DNA from: Bradyrhizobium sp. CCGE-LA001
GTDB lineage: Bacteria; Pseudomonadota; Alphaproteobacteria; Rhizobiales; Xanthobacteraceae
DNA: 64,000 nt
NCBI RefSeq assembly: GCF_000296215.2
Contig: NZ_CP013949.1
Coordinates: forward strand, 1-64,000
Direction: 5' to 3'
Below the pieces are notes generated by a model that did not search any database, had not been told where the DNA came from, and was given only the letters and a program-made list of their open reading frames with translations. Within the stretch, counting starts at the first letter, position 1, and each line of letters begins with the position of its first letter. Position numbers and translations under genes: made by a program. Positions 18,626-27,077 of the stretch are shown piece after piece.

Positions 18626-20053
18626 TCACCGCGCCCCCGCCATCTTCCCCTTCTCGCGCGTTGCCGCGATCACATCCCGCACCAGATCGAACACGCCGTC
18701 CGCTTCCGGCGGCGCGTTCGGCGAGCGGCCGAGGCGCACGATCACCAGCTTCTCCGACGGGATCACGATCGTGTACTGCCCGATCGTACCCTTCGCGAAA
18801 AAAGCATCACGCGGCCAGCCGTGCTCCACGCGAAATTTCGCCCCAAAACTGTCGCCCTGGTTGGTCCAGAAGCCGGCGCCGATGCCGACCCAGGCATTTG
18901 GCGTGGGCGAGGACGAATAGCTCACCCATCCCTCCGGCAGGATGCGCTTGCTGCCGGCGACGCCGTCGCCGAGATAGAGCTGGCCGAAGCGCGCCCAGTC
19001 GCGCGCAGAGGCCAGCATTTCGCCGGAGCCCTCGATCGTGCCGGAGCCGTCGAGCTGAAGCGTGATATGGCGCATGCCGAGCGGGGCGAACAATTCGCCG
19101 CGCGCGAAGCGGAGCGCATCGGCCGGATTGCCGCCGGCGGCGTTGCGAATGAGATGCGAGAGGATCACGGTGTTGCCGTCGTGATAATTCCACGCCGTGC
19201 CCGGCGCGGTCGCGAGCGAGATACTCGTCGCATAGGCCGCCATGTCGGTCTCAACGAACTTCATCCGGTTGACCGGCTCGAGCACGGAGCCAAGCGAGGC
19301 CTGCAACGAGCTGCCGAGCGCGAGGCCAGCGGTGTGGCGCAGCAATTGATCGACGGTGATGGCATGGCGCGGGTCATCCGGATTCTTCCAGGCAGCGATT
19401 GGCGCGGGTCCATCGAGCTTCAGCTTGCCCTGGCGCACCAGGATGCCCGTCAGTGCAGACATCACTGACTTCGTCATGGAGAAGCCGAGCAGCTGCGTCT
19501 CAGGTCCAATGCCGTCGGCATAGCGCTCGGCGATGATACGGCCGGCCTTCATCACGACGACCGCGCGGGTGCGGCGGTAAGGCGGCTGCGCGGGCTCGGC
19601 GAAGGCGCGGTCGAGCGCGACGACAAGTGCCTCATTCTGCGGCGGCACGATCGCGGGGCCGGCGATCTCGGGCAGCAGCGCCGGTTGCCCGTCGTCTGCA
19701 GGCGGCTCGACGGGGACAATCCCGGCCTCATGCGCGAGCGTGCAGCCGAGCCCCTCGCGATAGACCGCTTGGCTGCGACCGAGACCGAACAATGTCACCG
19801 TGACGTCCTTGCGCACACGGTCGATCCGGTAGTCCATCGCCCAGCTGATCAGGCCGGTCCCGGGCATGGCATCGGTGGTCTCGGCGAAGGTGCGCCTGGG
19901 ATCGAGGCCGGAGACGAACGTCTCGGAGCACAGGATGTCGGCGAGGAATCCGGTCGCGACCTTCGGCACGTCGCGGGCGCGGGCCGCGCCGAGCGCGAGG
20001 CCGGCGCAGGCCATGGTGGTGGCGAGGAGGATGATCTTGCGGCGGCGGGTCAC
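18626..20053 (-). CDS. Exported serine hydrolase, beta-lactamase/penicillin-binding fold
   Basis: The 475-residue product has an N-terminal signal (RRRKIILLATTMACAGLALGAARA) and a beta-lactamase-type transpeptidase fold. Ser192 begins the SMTK nucleophile motif (GFSMTKSVMSALTGILVRQG). AWNYHDGNTVILSHLI supplies a Tyr at the second motif, and the DWARFGQLYLGDG region is typical of class C-like hydrolases. The substrate is unknown: it could be an esterase, D-amino acid amidase or similar. The GTG start follows GGAGAGA at good spacing; the frame is open another 33 codons but without a signal peptide at its head. The AraC-type regulator lies upstream on the same strand. Confidence 0.88.
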   Translation of the reverse strand: MTRRRKIILLATTMACAGLALGAARARDVPKVATGFLADILCSETFVSGLDPRRTFAETTDAMPGTGLISWAMDYRIDRVRKDVTVTLFGLGRSQAVYREGLGCTLAHEAGIVPVEPPADDGQPALLPEIAGPAIVPPQNEALVVALDRAFAEPAQPPYRRTRAVVVMKAGRIIAERYADGIGPETQLLGFSMTKSVMSALTGILVRQGKLKLDGPAPIAAWKNPDDPRHAITVDQLLRHTAGLALGSSLQASLGSVLEPVNRMKFVETDMAAYATSISLATAPGTAWNYHDGNTVILSHLIRNAAGGNPADALRFARGELFAPLGMRHITLQLDGSGTIEGSGEMLASARDWARFGQLYLGDGVAGSKRILPEGWVSYSSSPTPNAWVGIGAGFWTNQGDSFGAKFRVEHGWPRDAFFAKGTIGQYTIVIPSEKLVIVRLGRSPNAPPEADGVFDLVRDVIAATREKGKMAGAR

Positions 20054-20197
20054 GGGCTTTCTCTCCAGCTGGGGCGTATTGCGGGAGGAAGCGGAATGCG
20101 GGGAGTGGATGCTCGCCGGATTTGGAAAACAACCTGACTTAAACCGAGCCAAGCTCGCCGATTCTGGAATTTTGTCGTGATTATAAAGGATTAGGAA

Positions 20198-21259
20198 CTA
20201 CGCCGTCCCCACCTTCAGCCGCCGATATTCGGTCGGCGTCACGCCCGTGATCGCCTTGAAGGCACGGTTGAACGGGCCCAGCGACTGGAAGCCGGCGTCC
20301 ATCGCGATGGTGATGACGGGGACCTCGGCCTGGGCGGGATCGGCCAGCGCGGCCTTGGCTTCCTCGATCCGGTGATTGTTGAGGAACACATTGAAGTTGC
20401 GATAACCGAGCCGCTGGTTGATCAGCCGGCGCAGCCGGTACTCGGGAATTTTCAGCCGCCCCGCCAGCACGCCGATGGAGATGTTCTCCTGGCGATAGAT
20501 CCGCTCATCCGCCATCAGCCGCATCAAGGCATCGATGAGCTTTTGGTCGGCGCCGTCATCGGCCGCAGGCTGACTGGAAACATCAGGAGGTGCGGGCTCC
20601 GCGGCAACGGGAAACAGGTCCGCGCCATCGACGCGCATCATGGCATAGACGATCGCCGCGACGGTGCAGGCGAGTACGCCGGCATTGACGGTTTCGGCGA
20701 CATCGCCGACGTGGTGGCCGGCGACGGCGATCTGGAGCACGGCGTTCAGCCCGCCGTAGAGTGCGGTCGCGCAAACGATGAAGACACGAGCGCGGCGGCG
20801 GCGCTCGACAAGATCGGCCGGCCAGGAGGCGATCGTCTGCCCGACCGCGAGCGCGATGAAGCCGAGCACGATCAGATTGACCACCGTCACCGAGAACCGC
20901 ACATGGCCGCTGGGTGCAATCCAGACGCAGCCCGCGAAGCTGAAGGCCGTCACCAGCGCCCAGACCCATCCGTGCCACCAGCGCAGACGAAACTCGTCGT
21001 CGAACAGCGAGCGCGTGAACAGCCAGAACACCACGATGTCGCCAGTCGACAAGGCGATCAGCGGCGCATGCCAGAGCGGGACCGGCGACGTCACATCCAC
21101 CGAATAGCTCGCCGCATGCGCGGCCGAGCCCAGCGCGAAGGCCGTGCCGAGGCGCGCTGCGAGCACTTTGCGAAAATCGTGCAATAGCGACGCCGCGAGC
21201 AACAGCAGCAGCGCGACGCTGGCGGAGCGGAATGCGAGCTCGGTTGCGGCAAGGGTCAT
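20198..21259 (-). CDS. Membrane-anchored AraC family transcriptional regulator
   Basis: The 353-residue product joins an N-terminal membrane domain to a C-terminal AraC-type DNA-binding domain. About seven hydrophobic segments fill residues 5-225 (for example ASVALLLLLAASLLHDF, LIALSTGDIVVFWLFTRSL, VVNLIVLGFIALAVGQTIA). After a linker comes the double HTH with ISIGVLAGRLKIPEYRLRRL and ITIAMDAGFQSLGPFNRAFK and the end GVTPTEYRRLK. It would bind DNA while sitting in the inner membrane. The first ATG was taken; the hydrophobic N-terminus starts at once. It is divergent from the pirin gene across 158 bases, so it is a candidate regulator of pirin and of the serine hydrolase downstream of it. The signal sensed is unknown. 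Confidence 0.9.
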   Translation of the reverse strand: MTLAATELAFRSASVALLLLLAASLLHDFRKVLAARLGTAFALGSAAHAASYSVDVTSPVPLWHAPLIALSTGDIVVFWLFTRSLFDDEFRLRWWHGWVWALVTAFSFAGCVWIAPSGHVRFSVTVVNLIVLGFIALAVGQTIASWPADLVERRRRARVFIVCATALYGGLNAVLQIAVAGHHVGDVAETVNAGVLACTVAAIVYAMMRVDGADLFPVAAEPAPPDVSSQPAADDGADQKLIDALMRLMADERIYRQENISIGVLAGRLKIPEYRLRRLINQRLGYRNFNVFLNNHRIEEAKAALADPAQAEVPVITIAMDAGFQSLGPFNRAFKAITGVTPTEYRRLKVGTA

Positions 21260-21417
21260 CGACTGATGCGATCGGTCGCGGTTGGAAGCCGCCGAACATC
21301 CTTTGTTGCGCGGGCTTTTTCAAGGACCAACTGTCCACCGGGGTTAGCGGCGCCTCATCGCGACGGCGATATGAAATTATGCTACGGTCGGCGCAACAAG
21401 GCCAAAAGGAGTCCCTC

Positions 21418-22335
21418 ATGAGCTGGCAACCCTCGAACGATCCCGTGCTCGGCGATCCCATGTCCTGCGATGCCCTCGATCTCGTCATCGTGCCGCGCAC
21501 GCGCGATCTCGGCGACGGATTCGCGGTGCGGCGCGCATTGCCGCATGGCAAGCGGCAGATGGTCGGCCCCTTCATCTTCTTCGACCATTTCGGACCGGTG
21601 CAGTTCGTCTCCGGCAAGGGCATGGACGTGCGGCCGCATCCGCATATCGGGCTTGCCACCGTCACCTATCTGTTCGACGGCGCGATCATGCATCGCGACA
21701 GCGAGGGCAACGTCCAGGAAATCGCGCCCGGCGCGATGAACCTGATGACCGCCGGGCGCGGCATCGCGCATTCCGAGCGCACGCCGGATGCGCAGCGTGC
21801 CTCGGGCCAGCAAATGCTGGGCCTGCAAAGCTGGATCGCGCTGCCGGCCGGATCGGAAGAGATCGCGCCGTCGTTCCAGCATTATGCCGCCGGCGATCTG
21901 CCGATGATCTCCGAGCGCGATTTCACCGCGCGCGTGATCGCAGGCTCCGCCTTCGGGATCGCCTCGCCGGTGTCGATGGTGTCGCCGTGGTTCTACACCG
22001 AGGTCACGGCGGTGGCGGGCGCGAGCGTGCCGCTCGACCCCGACCATGAGGAGCGCGCGATCTACGTCGTCGATGGCGAGGTCGAGATCGCGAACGAGCG
22101 CTACGAGGGGCCGCGGCTGCTGATCTTCCGCCCCGGCGACCGCATCACCGTCAAAGCGCTCAAGGCGACGCGGATGATGTTTCTCGGCGGCGATGCACTG
22201 GAAGGCCCGCGCCACATCTGGTGGAATTTCGTCTCCTCCAGCAAGGAGCGGATCGAGCAGGCCAAGCAGGACTGGAAAACCGGCCGCTTCGCCGCAGTTC
22301 CGCAGGAACATGAGTTCATTCCGCTGCCGGAATAG
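21418..22335 (+). CDS. Pirin family protein
   Basis: Pirins are two-domain cupins that bind Fe or other metal; some act as quercetin 2,3-dioxygenase or as regulators. The 305-residue product has DLGDGFAVRRALP, FDHFGPVQF and the metal site in MDVRPHPHIGLATVTYLFDG plus IMHRDSEGN, giving the expected His-x-His, His and Glu-type pattern. GRGIAHSERTP is the classic pirin signature. The ATG follows AAGGAGT closely; the frame is open 62 codons upstream, but that part overlaps the start region of the divergent AraC-type gene. A TATGCT about 40 bases upstream could be a -10 element. Confidence 0.92.
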   Translation: MSWQPSNDPVLGDPMSCDALDLVIVPRTRDLGDGFAVRRALPHGKRQMVGPFIFFDHFGPVQFVSGKGMDVRPHPHIGLATVTYLFDGAIMHRDSEGNVQEIAPGAMNLMTAGRGIAHSERTPDAQRASGQQMLGLQSWIALPAGSEEIAPSFQHYAAGDLPMISERDFTARVIAGSAFGIASPVSMVSPWFYTEVTAVAGASVPLDPDHEERAIYVVDGEVEIANERYEGPRLLIFRPGDRITVKALKATRMMFLGGDALEGPRHIWWNFVSSSKERIEQAKQDWKTGRFAAVPQEHEFIPLPE

Positions 22336-22394
22336 GCTAATCCGGTCTCCGGCCGCGCCATCGCGGCCGGATGTCCTGTGCGAAGGCTTTGCCG

Positions 22395-23309
22395 ATGACC
22401 ACCATGTTCTCCAGCGACCTGCCGCTCCCCAAGATCGGACGCGGCAAGGTGCGCGATATCTACGCCGTCGACGACGACCGCCTGCTGCTCGTCACCACCG
22501 ACCGCATCAGCGCCTTCGACGTCGTGATGGGCGAGACCATTCCGATGAAGGGCGCAGTGCTGACTCAAATCAGCGCGTGGTGGTTCGACGAGCTCGAAGG
22601 CGTGGTGCCGCACCACATGATCAGCGCCGACACCGACGCGATCGTCGCGGCCGTACCGGCCTTGAAGCCGCACCGCGCCGAGATTCTCGGCCGCGCCATG
22701 CTGTGCAAGCGCACCACCGTGTTCCCGATCGAATGCGTGATCCGCGGCTATCTCTCGGGCTCGGCCTGGAAGGAATATGCCGCGAGCGGCACGCTCGCCG
22801 GCGAGAAGCTGAAGGCCGGCCTCGTCGAGAGCGAAAAGCTGGAGCCTGCCATCTTCAGCCCGGCGACCAAGGCCGAGAGCGGTCATGACGAGAACATCAC
22901 CATCGCGAAGATGCGCAACGTCGTCGGCGAGGAGGTCGCCTACACGCTGGAGAGCATGACGCGCGCGATCTACACGCTCGGCGAGGAGCTCGCTCGCGAG
23001 CAGGGCATCATCATCGCCGACACCAAGTTCGAATTCGGCCGCGACAAGGACGGCCGCATCATCCTGATCGACGAAGTCATGACGCCGGACTCCTCTCGCT
23101 TCTGGGCGGTCGACGCCTACAAGCCCGGCCAGCCGCAAGCGAGCTTCGACAAGCAGCCGCTGCGCGACTATCTCGACGCCGAGCGTCGCGCCGGCCGATG
23201 GAACGGCGACGCTCCGCCGCCGCCGCTGCCCGCGAGCGTGGTGGACGCGACCAGCAAGCGGTATCTCGAAGCTTACAAGCGCGTGACGGGGAAAGAGCTG
23301 AAGATTTAG
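22395..23309 (+). CDS. purC: Phosphoribosylaminoimidazole-succinocarboxamide synthase (SAICAR synthase), long form
   Basis: PurC condenses CAIR with aspartate using ATP in purine synthesis. The 304-residue product has GRGKVRDIYAVDD near 15, TTDRISAFDVVMGETIPMKG, the FPIECVIRGYLSGSAWKEY segment near 110, and IIIADTKFEFGRDKDGRIILIDEVMTPDSSRFW near 205, the usual end of the active site. It is about 50 residues longer than the common 250-residue bacterial form and resembles the fungal/long type. Two in-frame ATGs precede MFSS; the one chosen has AAGG upstream. No other pur gene is nearby, so a second short PurC elsewhere is possible. Confidence 0.93.
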   Translation: MTTMFSSDLPLPKIGRGKVRDIYAVDDDRLLLVTTDRISAFDVVMGETIPMKGAVLTQISAWWFDELEGVVPHHMISADTDAIVAAVPALKPHRAEILGRAMLCKRTTVFPIECVIRGYLSGSAWKEYAASGTLAGEKLKAGLVESEKLEPAIFSPATKAESGHDENITIAKMRNVVGEEVAYTLESMTRAIYTLGEELAREQGIIIADTKFEFGRDKDGRIILIDEVMTPDSSRFWAVDAYKPGQPQASFDKQPLRDYLDAERRAGRWNGDAPPPPLPASVVDATSKRYLEAYKRVTGKELKI

Positions 23310-23331
23310 GCTCCGCGGCCGCCGCGCGCTC

Positions 23332-23418
23332 CGTCATTGCGAGGAGCCCTTGCGACGAAGCAATCCAGGCTGCCTCCGCTGAGGGATTCTGGATTGCTTC
23401 GCTTCGCTCGCAATGACG
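23332..23418. repeat. Palindromic repeat with perfect 12-bp ends (CGTCATTGCGAG)
   Basis: The element is bounded by CGTCATTGCGAG and its exact complement CTCGCAATGACG. Inner arms GCGACGAAGCAATCCAG and CTGGATTGCTTCGC pair almost fully around the unpaired CCTCCGCTGAG region. This 87-base MITE/REP-like element lies downstream of purC. Confidence 0.88.
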
Positions 23419-23485
23419 TGGAGGGACCAATGCGCCTCTCCAGCATTCTTGCGGGCTCACATACGTGATGGTACCGGCGACGTTC

Positions 23486-24979
23486 TCACACCCCCGCCAT
23501 CATCACGTATTTGATCTCGACATATTCTTCCATGCCGTGACGCGAGCCTTCACGTCCGAGGCCGCTTTCCTTGACGCCGCCGAAGGGGGCGACTTCGGTG
23601 GTGATGAGGCCGGTGTTGACGCCGACCATGCCTGATTCCAGCGCCTCGGCGACGCGCCAGACGCGGCCGAGATCGCGGGAGTAGAAGTACGAGGCAAGGC
23701 CGAACGGCGAGGCATTGCACATCGCGATGACGTCGGCCTCGTCCTTGAAGCGGATGACCGGCGCGAGCGGGCCGAAGGTCTCCTCCTGCGACACCAGCGA
23801 GTCCGGCTTGACGTCGGCGAGCACCGTCGGCTCGAAGAAGGAGCGCCCGAGCTCGCTGCGCTTGCCGCCGGTGACGACCTTGGCGCCGCGCTTGACGGCG
23901 TCGGCGATGTGGCGCTCGACCTTGTCGATCGCCTTCATGTTGATCAGCGGACCCTGCGTGACGCCGCCTTCGGTGCCGTCGCCGATCTTCATCGCCGCGA
24001 CCTTCTTCGACAGCTTCTGCACGAACTCGTCGTAGATCTTGTCCTGGGCGTAGATGCGGTTGGCGCAGACGCAGGTCTGGCCCATGTTGCGGTATTTCGA
24101 GACGATGGCGCCCTCGACCGCGGCGTCGATGTCGGCGTCGTCGAACACCACGAACGGCGCGTTGCCGCCGAGCTCGAGGCCGAGCCGCTTCACGCCGACG
24201 GAAGCCTGCTGGTAGAGAATCTTGCCGACGGCGGTCGAGCCGGTGAAGCCGACGAAGCGCACGGCCGGGTGCTCGCACAGCACCTTGCCGATCGGCGGCG
24301 CGTCGCCCGTGATGATGTTGAGCACGCCCTTGGGGATGCCAGCCTTCTCGGCGAGCACGGCCAGCGCCAGCGCCGAGAGCGGCGTTTCATTGGCGGGCTT
24401 GAGCACCACGGTGCAGCCGGCCGCGAGCGCCGGCGAGACCTTGCGGGTGATCATCGAGTTCGGGAAATTCCACGGCGTGATCGCCCCGCAGACGCCGATC
24501 GGCTGCTTGATCGCGAGCAGGCGCGCATCGGCGCGCTGGGTCGGGATGGTCTCGCCATAGACGCGGCGGGCTTCTTCCGCGAAGAACTCGATATAGGCGG
24601 CGCCGATATCGACCTCGCCGAGCGCCTCGGTGAGCGGCTTGCCCTGCTCGGAGGTAAGGATCAGCGCAAGGTCCTCGCGGTTGGCGGTGATCAGCTCGAA
24701 CCATTTGCGCAGGATGTTGGAGCGCTGCTTGGCGGTGTGCTTGGCCCAGCCCGGGAACGCGCGGTCGGCGGCCTCGACCGCCTTGGTCGTCTCGTCCGCA
24801 CCAAGCTGCGGAACTTTCGCCAGCTCGACCCCGGTCGCGGGATTGTTGACGGCGAAGACCGGCGTGCCGACCCAGGCGCCATCGATGTAGCAGGCCTCCT
24901 TCAGCAGCGACGGGTCCTTCAACCGGTCGCGCAAGGTGGCGGTGGCTTGCGTGGCGCGTGCGGCGGCGGTCGGTGTCAT
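23486..24979 (-). CDS. gabD: NAD(P)-dependent succinate-semialdehyde dehydrogenase
   Basis: This aldehyde dehydrogenase oxidises succinate semialdehyde to succinate, the last step of GABA degradation. The 497-residue product has the Rossmann region PWNFPNSMITRKVSPALAAG, GFTGSTAVGKIL, the general base Glu269 in LELGGNAPFVVFDDAD and the nucleophile Cys303 in GQTCVCANRIY. CVCANR rather than the CTSANR of many ALDHs is typical of the SSADH/GabD branch. The ATG has GGGAGT at good spacing; the frame is open 29 codons upstream. No gabT is visible beside it. Related semialdehydes may also be used. Confidence 0.92.
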   Translation of the reverse strand: MTPTAAARATQATATLRDRLKDPSLLKEACYIDGAWVGTPVFAVNNPATGVELAKVPQLGADETTKAVEAADRAFPGWAKHTAKQRSNILRKWFELITANREDLALILTSEQGKPLTEALGEVDIGAAYIEFFAEEARRVYGETIPTQRADARLLAIKQPIGVCGAITPWNFPNSMITRKVSPALAAGCTVVLKPANETPLSALALAVLAEKAGIPKGVLNIITGDAPPIGKVLCEHPAVRFVGFTGSTAVGKILYQQASVGVKRLGLELGGNAPFVVFDDADIDAAVEGAIVSKYRNMGQTCVCANRIYAQDKIYDEFVQKLSKKVAAMKIGDGTEGGVTQGPLINMKAIDKVERHIADAVKRGAKVVTGGKRSELGRSFFEPTVLADVKPDSLVSQEETFGPLAPVIRFKDEADVIAMCNASPFGLASYFYSRDLGRVWRVAEALESGMVGVNTGLITTEVAPFGGVKESGLGREGSRHGMEEYVEIKYVMMAGV

Positions 24980-25105
24980 GGCGTACTCCCTTAGGCGATC
25001 GGACTGGGGGCGATCGGATCGGCCCGGAATATATGAGCAAGCGGTGCGCAATGCACCGCCCCGCAACGCACATCTGCTGGGAGCTAGGCTCGGAGCAGCC
25101 TGGCC

Positions 25106-25426
25106 TTACGCCGCGCCGCTCATATAGGTCTCGCGCCGGCCGATCATGCGCTCGGCCGCGGCCTTGGCGTCGGCCTTCGAGGAGGTCGCGCAGGTCCGGT
25201 ATTCGAGATCCGGCGCGTCGGAGCGGTCGCGGCGGCCGAACCAGGACTTCGAGCCGACCGGCAGCAGCGCCAGCGACTGCGCCAGATTGTCAACCGCGCC
25301 GAAGGAATAGAGCGCGCCGGTGCCGGCGATACGAACCTCGTAAATGCCGGGCGAGATCGGCGCCTCCAGATTGTCGCCCCGTCCGGCACGGGGATAGCGC
25401 TTCCATTCGCTCCAGGTCGAAATCAT
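25106..25426 (-). CDS. Small protein, possible degenerate GIY-YIG-like fold
   Basis: A 106-residue protein I cannot place with certainty. After WSEWKRYP comes PISPGIYEVRIAGTGALYSFGAVDNLAQSLALL, which recalls the GIY strand, YxG strand and helix of GIY-YIG nucleases, and LEYRTCATSSKADAKAAAERMIGRRET recalls the later LEYR...A...E helix. The central YIG Tyr-Ile-Gly and the helix Arg are not clearly kept (GRRDRSD may offer one), so it is likely an inactive or very remote member. The frame and codon use look genuine. It stands alone between gabD and the next hydrolase gene. Confidence 0.6.
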   Translation of the reverse strand: MISTWSEWKRYPRAGRGDNLEAPISPGIYEVRIAGTGALYSFGAVDNLAQSLALLPVGSKSWFGRRDRSDAPDLEYRTCATSSKADAKAAAERMIGRRETYMSGAA

Positions 25427-25772
25427 TTGAGGTCCCCCAAGCGGCCGTCAGCCGCCGCCAATTTGCATCAAGTCTTAACGTCACACGGCCGATGGGCCGC
25501 GTGCTGAAACGCCGCAAAGCACAAAATGTTTCAAGTGAATCAAACACGCGAAACATACCGCCGGTGCCCATCCACGGTCACGGCGGGCTGCGGTCATCCA
25601 CCGCAGATTGTGACGGAGTGTTGCAGTTCAGCCGCCCTGTCGTCCTGCGCCGGCCGCGGACCGTCAAGTCACGACATCGCGACCATCGCAGGCATCTGGA
25701 CACGCTTGCCGCGCGCGGCGTGCGGGAGGACAATCGATCACTTCCAACAATAATCAAACCGGAGGAAACACG
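25427..25772. other. Intergenic region with no supported gene
   Basis: About 346 bases separating two divergent genes. It shows GC-rich short dyads (for example GCGGCCGTCAGCCGCCGC) and an AT-richer patch near the middle that could hold promoters for either side. A GGAGGAA ribosome binding site at the right end belongs to the next gene. No coding frame has a supported start. Confidence 0.6.
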
Positions 25773-26969
25773 ATGCAAGGCCAAGCCCAGATCGACGAAA
25801 TTCTGCGCCAGAAGAGCGACGCCAAGGAGATCCCCGGCGTCGTCGCCATCGCCGCCAGCGGCAACGAGGTGCTGTATCAGGGCGCGTTCGGCAAGCGCGA
25901 TTTGTCGAAGCCGGATGCCATGACGGCGGACAGCGTGTTCTGGATCGCCTCGATGACGAAGGCGGTGACATCGGCGGGCGCGATGCAGCTGGTCGAGCAG
26001 GGCAAGCTGTCGCTGGATGCGCCGATCGGCGAGGTTCTGCCCGATCTCGCCAAGCCGCAGGTGCTCGAAGGCTTCGATGCCAAGGGCGAAGCCAAGCTCC
26101 GCCCGGCCAAGGGACCGATCACGCTGCGCCAGCTCATGACCCATACCGCCGGCTTCTGCTACAATATGTGGAACGGCGATCTCGCGGTTTATCTCGACAA
26201 AAACGGCATTCCCGCCATCACCACCTGCCAGAACGCTGCGCTGAAGACGCCGATCATGTCCGATCCCGGCACGCGCTGGGAATACGGCACCAATATCGAC
26301 TTCGTCGGCAAGGCTGTGGAGGCCGCCAGCGGCAAGCGGCTGGACGCTTATCTGCGCGACAATCTGTTCAACCCGCTCGGGATGAGCGACACGGCTTTCA
26401 AGATCGCCGACCACATGCGCAAGCGCCTCGTCGGCATGCATGCGCGCGGCGAAGATGGCCAGCTCGCATCGATCCCGTTCGAGCTCGAGCAGGAGCCCGA
26501 ATTCCACATGGGTGGCGGCGGCCTCTACTCGACTGCGGCCGACTACATCAAGTTCACCCAGATGATCCTGAACAAGGGCCGCGGCAATGGCAACCAGGTG
26601 CTGAAGGCCGAGACCGTCGCGATGATGGGGCAGAACCACATCGGCGACCTCGCCATGGGCAAGATGACCACGGCGGCGCCGATGTACACCAACGACGTCG
26701 ATCTCTATCCGGAGCAGGTGAAGAAGTGGGGCCTCAGCTTCATGATCAACACCGCGAAGACCGCGGAAGGGCGCAGCGCAGGCAGCCTCGCCTGGGCGGG
26801 CCTTGCCAACACCTATTACTGGATCGATCCTGCCCGCGACGTCACCGGCGTGATCCTGATGCAGCTTTTGCCGTTCGCCGACGCAAAATGCCTGGAGGCA
26901 TTCGCGGGCTTCGAGCGCGGGGTCTATGCCGGGCTCGATGCTGCCGGGAGCGGGAAGAAGGCGGCCTAA
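25773..26969 (+). CDS. Serine hydrolase, EstB-type family VIII esterase / class C beta-lactamase fold
   Basis: The 398-residue product has Ser60 and Lys63 in FWIASMTKAV, the pattern of family VIII carboxylesterases. WEYGTNIDFVGKAVEAASGK provides the Tyr motif near 172, FHMGGGGLYSTAADYIKFTQ is the usual region before the third motif, and the C-terminal WAGLANTYYWIDPA matches EstB-type enzymes. No signal peptide is seen, so it is likely cytosolic. Ester hydrolysis is the most probable activity; the natural substrate is unknown. GGAGGAA lies 7 bases upstream of the ATG. It lies about 100 bases before the acyl-CoA synthetase gene and may be cotranscribed with it. Confidence 0.9.
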   Translation: MQGQAQIDEILRQKSDAKEIPGVVAIAASGNEVLYQGAFGKRDLSKPDAMTADSVFWIASMTKAVTSAGAMQLVEQGKLSLDAPIGEVLPDLAKPQVLEGFDAKGEAKLRPAKGPITLRQLMTHTAGFCYNMWNGDLAVYLDKNGIPAITTCQNAALKTPIMSDPGTRWEYGTNIDFVGKAVEAASGKRLDAYLRDNLFNPLGMSDTAFKIADHMRKRLVGMHARGEDGQLASIPFELEQEPEFHMGGGGLYSTAADYIKFTQMILNKGRGNGNQVLKAETVAMMGQNHIGDLAMGKMTTAAPMYTNDVDLYPEQVKKWGLSFMINTAKTAEGRSAGSLAWAGLANTYYWIDPARDVTGVILMQLLPFADAKCLEAFAGFERGVYAGLDAAGSGKKAA

Positions 26970-27077
26970 CCCCTTAGTATGAGGCGCGCGGCGTCGCGCG
27001 CCTTCCCGGCAAGGATTAACCTCGTGCCCGAAAGCCATCGGCTTCAGGCACGAGGCAGCAATTTTGAGGAGACGAAC

